From NCBI GenBank assembly GCA_031370485.1, contig JANMQK010000297.1, positions 1-5,970 of the forward strand: a stretch of 5,970 nt of DNA, given 5' to 3'. The notes under the pieces were generated by a model. That model did not search any database, was not told the DNA's origin, and worked only from the letters and a program-made list of their open reading frames with translations. Origin of the DNA: JANMQK01 sp031370485. Its GTDB lineage: Bacteria; Acidobacteriota; Polarisedimenticolia; Gp22-AA2. The position numbers and the translations under genes are program-made. Position 1 is the stretch's first letter; every line of letters begins with the position of its first letter. Of this stretch, positions 1 through 5,970 are shown piece after piece.

Positions 1-1
1 C

Positions 2-1942
2 TGGTCGGGCGACTCGCGCTACCTCGCCTACCGGAGGCCCGAATCGAACCGCCTGAACGCCATCGTCATCCACGCGCTCGACGGCGGCAAGACGGTGCGG
101 ATATCGAGCGGCATGTACGAGGACTTCAACCCGGCCTTCGACCCGGGAGGGGACTACCTCTACTTCATCTCACGCCGCACCCTCGACCCGCGCTTCGGCG
201 CCTTCGAGCTGGATTTCCAGTTCACCGCGACCGACAAGATTTACGCGGCCACGCTGCGCCGGTCGCTTCCGTCGACCGTGGCCCCGCAGAGCGACGAGGA
301 GAAGGGGGAGGAGAAGGCCAAGGACGACGACAAGGACAAGAAGAAGGACGATCCAAAGAAGGACGAGCCGGTCAAGCCCTGGGTCATCGACCTGGAGGGG
401 ATCGGGGAGAGGGTCGCCGAGGTGCCGGTTGCCGCCGGGCTCTACGCCGGCCTCTCGGCCCGGAAAGGGAAGCTCGTCTATCTCAAGATCGACCTGCCGA
501 GCGCCTATCAGGACGATGACGGCGGCTCTTTGACCGGCTCGATCCTGATGTACGACCTCGAGAAGAGGAAGGAGACGACGGTCGTTCCCGGGGTCAACCT
601 CGGCTACGCCCTGTCGAAGGACGGCGGGAAGCTCCTCTACAAGGCGAAGGACCAGTTCGGGATCATCGACGTGGCGGAAGGAAAGAAGGCCGGAGACGGC
701 AAGATCGAGACCGGCACGCTGATGGCCCTTGTGGACCCGGCGCGTGAGTGGGCGCAGATGTTCGACGAGGCGTGGCGCCTCGAGCGCGACTTCTACTACG
801 ACCCCGGCATGGGCGGGCTCGACTGGAAGGCGATCGGCGCGCGCTACCGCCAGCTCGTCCCCTACGTGGCCCACCGCGACGACCTGAACTACATCCTGGG
901 CGAGCTCATCGGCGAGCTCTCGACCTCGCACACCTATGTCGGAGGCGGCGACCGTCCGGAAGTACCCAAGGTCGACGTGGGACTGCTTGGCGCGGACTAC
1001 ACGCTCGACGCCGCGAGCGGCCGCTACCGGTTTGCAACGATTTACCACCAGCGCGACTGGAACTCCCCGGTGGCCGCTCCCCTGGGGGAGCCTGGGATCG
1101 ATGTCCGCGAGGGGGATTACCTCCTTGAGGTCAACGGGCGTCCGGTACGCGCCCCCGAAAACCTCTTCGCCGCGTTCGCGGCCACCACGGGAAAGCAAAC
1201 CTCGATCGCGGTCGGCTCCACCCCGGACGATCCCAGGCCGCGCACGTACACCGTGAAGCCGATCGACAAGGAGGTGACATTGCGCTACACGTCCTGGGTG
1301 GCAGCCAACCGGGAAAAGGTCCGGCGGGCGACCGGCGGGCGCATCGCCTACATCCACGTGCCCAACACGGCGATCACGGGGATCCAGGAGTTCACCAAGC
1401 AGTTCTATCCCCAGCTCGACGCGCAGGGAGTCATCGTGGACGAGAGGTGGAACGGCGGCGGATTCGTCCCCGACTTCTTCATCAACCGTCTGCGCCAGAA
1501 GACATGGGTCTACTGGTCCGACCGCGACGGAGAGGATCAGCGGACCCCGTCCACCGGTATCGACGGGCCCAAGTGCATCCTGATCAACCAGTACGCCGGA
1601 TCGGGTGGCGACGCCTTCCCCTACTACTTCCGGCTGAACGGACTGGGCCCGGTGATCGGCATGCGCACGTGGGGGGGGCTCGTGGGAATCAGCCAGAACC
1701 TTCCGCTGGTCGACGGAGGAGTCGTGACCATGCCCGACTTCGGGATGTGGGACCCGAAGACCAGCGACTGGCTGATCGAGAACCACGGGGTCGACCCCGA
1801 CATCGAGGTCGAAAACGCTCCCGACCGGGTCGTGGCGGGGCAGGACCCGCAACTCGACCGGGCGATCGAATGGACGCTCGCGGAGCTCAAGGCCCACCCC
1901 GTGGTGAAGCTGCCCCGGCCGGCTTACAAAGTCCAGAAGTAA
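2..1942 (+). CDS. Tricorn protease homolog (S41-type serine peptidase), C-terminal part; 5' end off the window
   Basis: Tricorn proteases are large cytosolic self-assembling peptidases that trim oligopeptides downstream of the proteasome or Clp-type proteases. The frame is open from base 2, so the true start lies upstream; the 646 visible codons are a bit over half of a typical tricorn (about 1,050 residues). Numbering from base 2, residues 1-85 are final propeller blades (WSGDSRYLAY, then FNPAFDPGGDYLYF). Residues about 98-125 form a Lys/Asp/Glu-rich linker, followed by more blade-like sequence to about 230. Next come a helical C1-like part (EAWRLERDFYYDP), the STSHTY motif (Ser309-His310), a PDZ domain around 335-420 (GDYLLEVNG), and the C2 core. 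The core has NGGG (485-487, oxyanion-hole glycine), AGSGGD with likely nucleophile Ser534, RTWGG, and ENHGVDPD with likely catalytic Glu593. Ser-to-Gly and Ser-to-Glu spacings match archaeal tricorn as I recall it to within one residue. The gene ends with TAA. Family assignment is firm; the physiological substrate is unknown. Confidence 0.93.
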   Translation, partial: WSGDSRYLAYRRPESNRLNAIVIHALDGGKTVRISSGMYEDFNPAFDPGGDYLYFISRRTLDPRFGAFELDFQFTATDKIYAATLRRSLPSTVAPQSDEEKGEEKAKDDDKDKKKDDPKKDEPVKPWVIDLEGIGERVAEVPVAAGLYAGLSARKGKLVYLKIDLPSAYQDDDGGSLTGSILMYDLEKRKETTVVPGVNLGYALSKDGGKLLYKAKDQFGIIDVAEGKKAGDGKIETGTLMALVDPAREWAQMFDEAWRLERDFYYDPGMGGLDWKAIGARYRQLVPYVAHRDDLNYILGELIGELSTSHTYVGGGDRPEVPKVDVGLLGADYTLDAASGRYRFATIYHQRDWNSPVAAPLGEPGIDVREGDYLLEVNGRPVRAPENLFAAFAATTGKQTSIAVGSTPDDPRPRTYTVKPIDKEVTLRYTSWVAANREKVRRATGGRIAYIHVPNTAITGIQEFTKQFYPQLDAQGVIVDERWNGGGFVPDFFINRLRQKTWVYWSDRDGEDQRTPSTGIDGPKCILINQYAGSGGDAFPYYFRLNGLGPVIGMRTWGGLVGISQNLPLVDGGVVTMPDFGMWDPKTSDWLIENHGVDPDIEVENAPDRVVAGQDPQLDRAIEWTLAELKAHPVVKLPRPAYKVQK

Positions 1943-1944
1943 CG

Positions 1945-1965
1945 CCCGGCTGGACGCCGGCCGGG
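1945..1965. terminator. GC-rich hairpin between convergent genes, possible weak bidirectional terminator
   Basis: The 40-base gap between the tricorn stop and the inositol-phosphate synthase stop contains CCCGGC (1945-1950), which can pair with GCCGGG (1960-1965). An alternative pairing is CCGGC (1946-1950) with GCCGG (1956-1960) over a 5-base loop. No T-run follows on either strand, so it is not a canonical intrinsic terminator. Its position between two converging genes is the main argument for a transcript-ending role. Confidence 0.25.
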
Positions 1966-1982
1966 GGTCGGGCGCTTCCCGA

Positions 1983-3329
1983 TCAGGCCTCGGCGGCCGG
2001 CAGGCGGGCGGCGACGAGCCGCGTGCGGGCCGTCTTGCCGTTGCGGGTGTTCGCCTTCCATCCCGCAACGCGGCGGACCATGTCTTCCCAGATCTGGCGC
2101 TGCGCCAGGAGGTCATGGACCGGCTGGCCGTTACGCGTGGTGGGGCTCTTGAAATAAAGCGACAGCCAGTCCTGGGCCCCACGCAGGCCCGCGCGCTGCG
2201 CCAGGTCGGACAGCAGCACAAGGTCGAGCGCCAGCGGGGCGGCGAGGATCGAATCCCGGCAGAGGAAGTTGATCTTGATCTGCATCGGGTACCCGAGCCA
2301 GCCGAAGATGTCGATGTTGTCCCACGCTTCCTTGTTGTCGTTGCGCGGCGGGTAGTAGTCGATCCGCACGCGGTGCACGAAATCGCCGTACAGATCGGGG
2401 TACAGCTCCGGCTCGAGAATGCCGCGCAGGACCGAGAGCTTGCTCTCTTCCTTTGTGCGCAGGCACTCCGGGTCGTCGAGCACCGCGCCGTCCCGGTTCC
2501 CCAGGATGTTGGTCGAATACCACCCGGCAAGCCCGAGCGCCCGGGCCTTCAGGCCCGGCGCCAGGATGGTCTTCAGCAGAGTCTGCCCGGTCTTGAGATC
2601 GCGCCCCGAGACGGGCACCCACAACTCCTCGGCCATCTCGAGAAGCGCCGGGATGTCCACCGCATGGCTCGGTGTGCAGTTGACCACGGGGACGTGCTGC
2701 CGCAGCGCGGCGTAGGCGTAGATCATCGAAGGGGTAATCCGCTCGTCGTCTTTCCGCAGGCCCTGCTCGAACAGCCGCAGGCTCCCGTGCACGTCGCCGA
2801 GCGGGTGGTAGACCTCGGTCGAGGAGGTGTTGAGGAGGACGAGCCGGTCGGCGCGCGACGTCTTGCGGAAGGTCTCGATGTCCTTCTCGACCGCGGCCAC
2901 GCTCGCCATGTGTCCCGCGCGGGGGTGGGTCTGGACCGCCTCGAGGCGGCGCAGGTAGCGCGGGTCGTAGATCCCGGGCATGGGCCGGATTGACTCGAGT
3001 TCGTCCCGCAGGCTGCGGAGGAGATCGCCTTCCAGGACCTTCGCCTTCGCGGCGGCGGTGTAGACATCGTCCGGGAAGATGTCCCATCCGCCGAACACCA
3101 GGCTGTCGAGATCGGCGAGAGGCACCGCCTCTCCGACCGGCACCGTGTCCTGGTGCCCATTCGGCCCCGCCACGCGGCCCATCTGAGTGAGGGCACCGAT
3201 CGGTTTCCCAAGTCCCCGGCGGACCGCGACGACACCGGCTATCAGTGACGTCGACAGCGCCCCCATTCCCACGGCGAGCACACCCAGGCGCCCGGAAGCC
3301 GGGGCCGTACGAACAGGTTCTTGATTCAT
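1983..3329 (-). CDS. ino1: myo-Inositol-1-phosphate synthase (inositol-3-phosphate synthase)
   Basis: This NAD-dependent cytosolic enzyme isomerises D-glucose 6-phosphate to 1D-myo-inositol 3-phosphate, the entry step to all inositol compounds. The 448-residue product has the N-terminal Rossmann motif GMGALST (21-27) followed by KPIGALTQMG (42-51). Its central family signatures are SGRDLKTGQT (241-250), LGNRDG (276-281), RTKEESK (291-297, conserved lysines) and CRDSILAAPLALDL (357-370). These align by eye with yeast Ino1 blocks such as KSGQT, LGNNDG, RSKEISK and CEDSLLATPL. The length lies between short actinobacterial (about 370) and eukaryotic (over 500) forms, and the protein looks complete. 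The ATG at 3329 is chosen because the next ATG codon would cut into the Rossmann loop. Upstream on the minus strand are AGCGAG (6-base spacing) and GAGGGA (12-base spacing). It is transcribed divergently from the aminotransferase/oxidoreductase pair. Its inositol phosphate could feed lipids, solutes or an aminocyclitol; no phosphatase or CDP-alcohol transferase is visible. Confidence 0.95.
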   Translation of the reverse strand: MNQEPVRTAPASGRLGVLAVGMGALSTSLIAGVVAVRRGLGKPIGALTQMGRVAGPNGHQDTVPVGEAVPLADLDSLVFGGWDIFPDDVYTAAAKAKVLEGDLLRSLRDELESIRPMPGIYDPRYLRRLEAVQTHPRAGHMASVAAVEKDIETFRKTSRADRLVLLNTSSTEVYHPLGDVHGSLRLFEQGLRKDDERITPSMIYAYAALRQHVPVVNCTPSHAVDIPALLEMAEELWVPVSGRDLKTGQTLLKTILAPGLKARALGLAGWYSTNILGNRDGAVLDDPECLRTKEESKLSVLRGILEPELYPDLYGDFVHRVRIDYYPPRNDNKEAWDNIDIFGWLGYPMQIKINFLCRDSILAAPLALDLVLLSDLAQRAGLRGAQDWLSLYFKSPTTRNGQPVHDLLAQRQIWEDMVRRVAGWKANTRNGKTARTRLVAARLPAAEA

Positions 3330-3357
3330 GATATTCTCGCTTCCCTCGTCGACGCAG

Positions 3358-3385
3358 CCATTCGGCGCAATGGTAACAGCATTGG
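3358..3385. promoter_or_regulatory. Overlapping short inverted repeats, candidate operator
   Basis: CCATT (3358-3362) is inverted relative to AATGG (3369-3373), with a 6-base spacer. CAATG (3368-3372) is inverted relative to CATTG (3380-3384), with a 7-base spacer. The same word thus occurs three times in alternating orientation in the A+T-richer middle of the divergent region. This layout would suit a dimeric regulator acting on both units. The arms are only 5 bases long, so chance is a real possibility. Confidence 0.25.
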
Positions 3386-3437
3386 AACTGTGCGTCCCGC
3401 GGACTTTCGACCTGCGTCGGAGGCCGAAGGACGCGAG

Positions 3438-3442
3438 AGGAG
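3438..3442 (+). promoter_or_regulatory. Ribosome binding site of the aminotransferase gene
   Basis: AGGAG lies 6 bases ahead of the ATG at 3449, a near-ideal Shine-Dalgarno match and spacing. It supports this start codon for the aminotransferase. Confidence 0.75.
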
Positions 3443-3448
3443 TTTCAG

Positions 3449-4756
3449 ATGACGGATCTGGCGTTGCGGGGCGGCAGGCCCGCGGTTGACGGGAGTTTGG
3501 CTGTCCGGTGGCCGGTCATCGGCAGCCAGGAGCGCAAGGCGGTCCTCGATGTTCTGGAGAGCGGAGCCCTGAACGGCACAGCGGCCCCCCAGGTGAAGGC
3601 CCTCGAGGACGAATTCGCCCGTTTCGTTGGAGTGCGTCACTGCCTCGCGACCAACAGCGGCACCGCCGCCCTGCACATGGCGGTGGCCGCCGCCGGCGTC
3701 GGGCCGGGCGACGAAGTGATCACCTCGGCCTTCACCTACCCGGCGTCGGCGCTCGCGATCCTGCACCACAACGCCATCCCGGTCTTCGCCGACATCGATC
3801 CCGTGACCTTCAACATCGATCCCGGTCTCATCGAGGAGCGCATCAGCGGCAGGACCCGGGCGCTGATGCCGGTCCACATCCAGGGCCTGCCGTGTGACAT
3901 GGACGCGATCAACGCCATCGCCCGGCGCCGCGGACTGGTGGTCATCGAGGACGCGGCCCAGGCCCACGGCGCGACCTACAAGTCGCGGCAGGCCGGCGCT
4001 CTCGGTGACATGGCCGGTTTCTCGCTGAACGCCACGAAAAACCTCCCGTGTGGCGAAGGGGGACTGTTCGTGACCGACAGGGAAAGCTTCCTCCCGGCGG
4101 CGAAGGCGCTCCGGCTGCACGGGATCACCGGCGAGGAGGCCCCGTTCGATCCGACCCACCCGCTTGACGACGACGCCAACTCGGAGTTCACCGCCGTCGG
4201 ATGGATGTACCTGACGCACGAGTTGCCCGCGGCGATCGCCCGGACCCAGCTGCGGCGGCTGGCCGACTTCAACGCCAACGCGGCCGCCAACGCGAAACAC
4301 CTGACGGCGCGGCTCTCCGGACTCCGCGGGATCAAGCCGCCGGTCTGCCCCGCGGATCGGACGCACGTCTACCACAAGTACCGCATCCGGCTGGACACCG
4401 GGGCAATCGGGGTCGATCTCCCCGCGCCGCGCCTGCGCGACCGGATCGTGGCCGCGCTGCGCGCGGAGGGGGTCGAGGCCGGCCTGTGGCTGACCCAGCC
4501 GGTGCCCGGGATGGAGATCTTCCGCCGCCGGGAAGGATATGGCGGCGGCTGTCCCTGGACCTGCCACGGAAGCACCGTCCGGTACCGCGGCGAGGACTAC
4601 CCGAAGACGGTCGCCCTCCTCGACGATTCGCTGGTCATCGGCTCCCAGTCCTATCCCCTCTTCCCTCAGCCGAGGGCCCTCATGGATCAGTACGCCGACG
4701 CCATCGAGAAGGTCCTCGCCCGCGTCGCCGATCTCCCGGACGCGGGGGAGCGCTGA
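3449..4756 (+). CDS. DegT/DnrJ/EryC1/StrS family PLP aminotransferase, StsC/RifK-like
   Basis: This family transfers an amino group, usually from glutamine or glutamate, to a keto-sugar or keto-cyclitol using PLP. In the 435-residue product, NSGTAALHMA (69-78) is the phosphate-binding loop. EDAAQAHGA (167-175) carries Asp168, which holds the PLP pyridine nitrogen. SLNATKNLPCGEGG (192-205) carries Lys197, the expected Schiff-base lysine, so the catalytic set looks intact. The N-terminus (LALRGGRPAVDG then WPVIGSQE) resembles scyllo-inosose and AHBA-type aminotransferases (StsC, BtrR, RifK) more than short sugar-nucleotide ones. The length also fits these better than the usual 370-400. Residues about 352-405 form an extended segment with GYGGGCPWTCHG. 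The ATG has an AGGAG site 6 bases upstream. The following oxidoreductase begins at the base after the TGA, so the two are surely co-transcribed. The neighbouring ino1 makes an inosose substrate attractive, but the substrate cannot be read from sequence alone; a keto-hexose or nucleotide sugar is the alternative. Confidence 0.92.
   Translation: MTDLALRGGRPAVDGSLAVRWPVIGSQERKAVLDVLESGALNGTAAPQVKALEDEFARFVGVRHCLATNSGTAALHMAVAAAGVGPGDEVITSAFTYPASALAILHHNAIPVFADIDPVTFNIDPGLIEERISGRTRALMPVHIQGLPCDMDAINAIARRRGLVVIEDAAQAHGATYKSRQAGALGDMAGFSLNATKNLPCGEGGLFVTDRESFLPAAKALRLHGITGEEAPFDPTHPLDDDANSEFTAVGWMYLTHELPAAIARTQLRRLADFNANAAANAKHLTARLSGLRGIKPPVCPADRTHVYHKYRIRLDTGAIGVDLPAPRLRDRIVAALRAEGVEAGLWLTQPVPGMEIFRRREGYGGGCPWTCHGSTVRYRGEDYPKTVALLDDSLVIGSQSYPLFPQPRALMDQYADAIEKVLARVADLPDAGER
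4747..4750 (+). promoter_or_regulatory. Ribosome binding site inside the aminotransferase end, for the oxidoreductase
   Basis: GGAG ends 6 bases before the GTG at 4757, and is preceded by further Gs (4744-4746). It lies within the last codons of the aminotransferase. It supports the GTG directly after the upstream stop as the start, in preference to the in-frame GTG codons at 4778 and 4784. Confidence 0.65.
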
Positions 4757-5761
4757 GTGGGCCGCCCGGCTGTTCCCGTGCGGGTGGGAATCCTCGGCGC
4801 CGGCCAGATGGGCCGCACCCATGCCGAGGTGCTGGCGCGCGACGGACGGGTCCGGATCGCGGGCGTCGCCGACGCCGATTCCGCGCGTGCCGCGGCGCTC
4901 GCGTCGGCTTCGGGCTGCCGCGCCCGGCCCGATCTCGCAACACTCCTCTCGGACGGCATCGATCTTCTCGTCGTGACCACGCCCAACCGCTTCCATGCCG
5001 AGGCCGCGCTCACGGCGCTCGGGAAGGGTGTCGCCGTGCTCTGCGAAAAGCCGATGGCCACGAGCCTCACGGACGCCCGCGCCCTCTGCGAAGCCGCCGC
5101 GAGGCCCGGAGCGTTTTTCGTTGTGGGGCACAACCGAAGGCACTCCCCGGCCTACCGGCGCGTCCGGGAGATCGCGGTTCAGGGATTCCGGCCGCTCCTC
5201 GCGAGCATCAAGATGCACGAGGGGGACTACCGCACGCCGGCCTGGGTGGCCGATAGGGAGATGTCCGGCGGCTTTCTTTACGAGAACCTGGTGCATTTCT
5301 TCGATCTCGTGGAATGGCTCATGGCGCCTGTCACCGAAGTCTCCTGCCTGGCGCGAGGGCCCTTTTACCCGGACCTCAATGATTTCGTGATCTCGTTCGC
5401 CTGCGAAGGGGGGGCGATCGCGGCGCTGACCGCCACCGGGCACGCCTCCTGGCTGCAACCGGCGGAACGGGCCGAACTGGTCGGGGATCACGCGGCCCTC
5501 ACCGTCGAGGGTCTCGAGCGGGTGGTGCACTCCCCGGGCGACGGTGTCGCGATCCGCATCGACGATTTCTCGCGGCTCAGCCGCGAGGAGCGGTGGGGGT
5601 ACGCTCACCAGGACACGGAGGTGATCGACGCCCTGCTCTCCGGCAACCCAGCCTGCTTCTCCGCCGCGCGGTCGCTGCGGACCCTTGAGATCGCCGAGGC
5701 GTGCCTGGCCGCGGCCCGGGAGGGCCGTCCCGTGCGCCTCGGTCCTCCCCCTCAAGACTGA
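4757..5761 (+). CDS. Gfo/Idh/MocA family NAD(P)-dependent oxidoreductase, inositol-dehydrogenase-like
   Basis: Members oxidise or reduce a hydroxyl/keto group on sugars or cyclitols; inositol 2-dehydrogenase (IolG) and StrI belong here. The 334-residue product is full length. It has a Rossmann fold with GAGQMG (14-19) and THAEVL, then TTPNRFHAEAA (74-84), and the hallmark EKP at Glu97-Lys98-Pro99 with the catalytic-type lysine. The C-terminal substrate domain has GHNRRHSPAYRR (124-135) and SGGFLYENLVHFFDL (170-184), with His180 and Asp183 at the family's conserved positions. The residue four before that His is Glu176, where inositol dehydrogenases generally have Asp. The GTG start follows the aminotransferase TGA with no gap and in the same frame; a GGAG lies 6 bases upstream, so translation is probably coupled. 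Paired with the aminotransferase and near ino1, it may produce the keto substrate, for example scyllo-inosose from myo-inositol. Substrate and cofactor choice remain inference. Confidence 0.93.
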   Translation: MGRPAVPVRVGILGAGQMGRTHAEVLARDGRVRIAGVADADSARAAALASASGCRARPDLATLLSDGIDLLVVTTPNRFHAEAALTALGKGVAVLCEKPMATSLTDARALCEAAARPGAFFVVGHNRRHSPAYRRVREIAVQGFRPLLASIKMHEGDYRTPAWVADREMSGGFLYENLVHFFDLVEWLMAPVTEVSCLARGPFYPDLNDFVISFACEGGAIAALTATGHASWLQPAERAELVGDHAALTVEGLERVVHSPGDGVAIRIDDFSRLSREERWGYAHQDTEVIDALLSGNPACFSAARSLRTLEIAEACLAAAREGRPVRLGPPPQD

Positions 5762-5804
5762 TCGCTCCGCGTCGCGGGAGACATCATCGAACCGGGCCAT
5801 CCCC

Positions 5805-5970
5805 TTAGACCGTCAGAGCCGAAGGCACCGCCGCCTCGGCTCCAAAAAGTGTTTTTCGCAGGTCGACCACGGAGCGCAGCTTCCTTCCGGTGCGCAGGGC
5901 GCCGAGCGGGTGCGTGGCGACCGACAGAGCGCACAGCCCCATCGTCACGTTGCGCTCCATGTCCGGGAAG
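5805..5970 (-). CDS. C-terminal 54 codons of an unrecognised protein; 5' part off the right edge
   Basis: On the minus strand a frame open at the window edge runs to a TAA at 5805-5807. It reads FPDMERNVTMGLCALSV, then ATHPLGALRTGRKLRSVVDL and RKTLFGAEAAVPSALTV. The composition looks like real protein: an amphipathic, Arg/Leu-rich stretch and a short Ala/Val-rich tail. The stop falls 43 bases from the convergent oxidoreductase stop, the same spacing style as the tricorn/ino1 pair. I do not recognise the family from this piece. An ATG at the fourth codon has no Shine-Dalgarno visible upstream, so a C-terminal fragment is more likely than a 51-residue gene. The alternative is a chance open frame in G+C-rich DNA. 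Confidence 0.5.
   Translation of the reverse strand, partial: FPDMERNVTMGLCALSVATHPLGALRTGRKLRSVVDLRKTLFGAEAAVPSALTV

Larger units (their letters stand above)
3330..3448. promoter_or_regulatory. Divergent intergenic region between ino1 and the aminotransferase operon
   Basis: These 119 bases must carry the 5' signals of both the minus-strand inositol-phosphate synthase and the plus-strand operon, since no other upstream gap exists for either. I could not find a convincing -35/-10 pair of the TTGACA/TATAAT kind on either strand. A TACCAT on the minus strand lacks a matching -35. The centre (about 3358-3385) is noticeably more A+T-rich than the surroundings and contains repeated CATT/AATG words, described separately. 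Shared control of the two transcription units is plausible from the layout but not shown. Confidence 0.6.

Noticed and set aside
1671..1678. Run of eight Gs inside the tricorn RTWGG motif, considered as a slippage or frameshift site
   Set aside because: The reading frame continues correctly on both sides with conserved family sequence, so there is no frameshift here. A programmed event has no supporting slippery heptamer or downstream structure that I can see.
170..2530. 786-codon open frame on the minus strand opposite the tricorn gene and the end of ino1
   Set aside because: It covers most of the tricorn coding sequence antisense and overlaps ino1 in another frame. The translation is low-complexity and matches nothing I know. 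It is explained by few stop codons in G+C-rich DNA.
2115..2993. 292-codon plus-strand open frame inside ino1
   Set aside because: It lies antisense to the ino1 core, which carries conserved Ino1 signatures across this whole stretch. There is no Shine-Dalgarno support and no recognisable domain.
5765..5780. CTCC...GGAG hairpin after the oxidoreductase stop, considered as a terminator
   Set aside because: The stem needs a bulged base, the loop is only 3 bases, and no T-run follows on either strand. It is too weak to call.
3326..5800. 824-codon open frame on the minus strand opposite the aminotransferase and oxidoreductase genes
   Set aside because: It is an antisense shadow. Both genes beneath it have clear family motifs, and the frame's composition (Arg/Gly/Pro/Asp/His-rich with no recognisable domain) is typical of the complement of G+C-rich codons. 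It also overlaps the ino1 start.
1..5970. Search for tRNA, rRNA, CRISPR repeats, insertion sequences, attachment sites and riboswitches
   Set aside because: No cloverleaf-like elements, regularly spaced direct repeats, transposase motifs or terminal inverted repeats were seen. Almost all bases are explained by protein-coding genes with short gaps.

Overview
The window is G+C-rich (roughly two thirds by eye), gene-dense and bacterial in style. It has short intergenic gaps, Shine-Dalgarno sites, a GTG start and long open frames on the antisense strand. A tricorn-type protease with a Lys/Asp/Glu-rich insert beside a 448-residue inositol-phosphate synthase would suit an environmental lineage such as Acidobacteriota or a relative. 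That assignment is an inference; no marker gene here fixes the taxonomy.

Layout. Bases 2-1942 (+) hold the C-terminal 646 codons of a tricorn protease homolog: end of the beta-propeller, C1, PDZ and catalytic C2 region. After a 40-base gap with a GC hairpin, a convergent gene at 1983-3329 (-) encodes myo-inositol-1-phosphate synthase. A 119-base divergent intergenic region (3330-3448) separates it from a two-gene operon on the + strand. The first gene of that operon is a DegT/DnrJ/EryC1/StrS aminotransferase (3449-4756). The second is a Gfo/Idh/MocA oxidoreductase (4757-5761), whose GTG start directly abuts the aminotransferase stop in the same frame. After another 43-base convergent gap, the last 54 codons of an unrecognised minus-strand gene (5805-5970) run off the right edge.

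How the genes may work together. The three middle genes match the enzyme classes that make scyllo-inosamine in aminoglycoside producers. Glucose-6-phosphate goes to inositol phosphate (synthase). After dephosphorylation by a phosphatase not seen here, an Idh-family dehydrogenase would give scyllo-inosose, and a StsC-like PLP aminotransferase would give the aminocyclitol. This is the most interesting reading of the window. Two points weaken it: the synthase is divergent rather than co-operonic, and the same aminotransferase/dehydrogenase pairing also makes other amino sugars (WbpB/WbpE, NtdC/NtdA and RifL/RifK types). The tricorn gene looks unrelated to this pathway.
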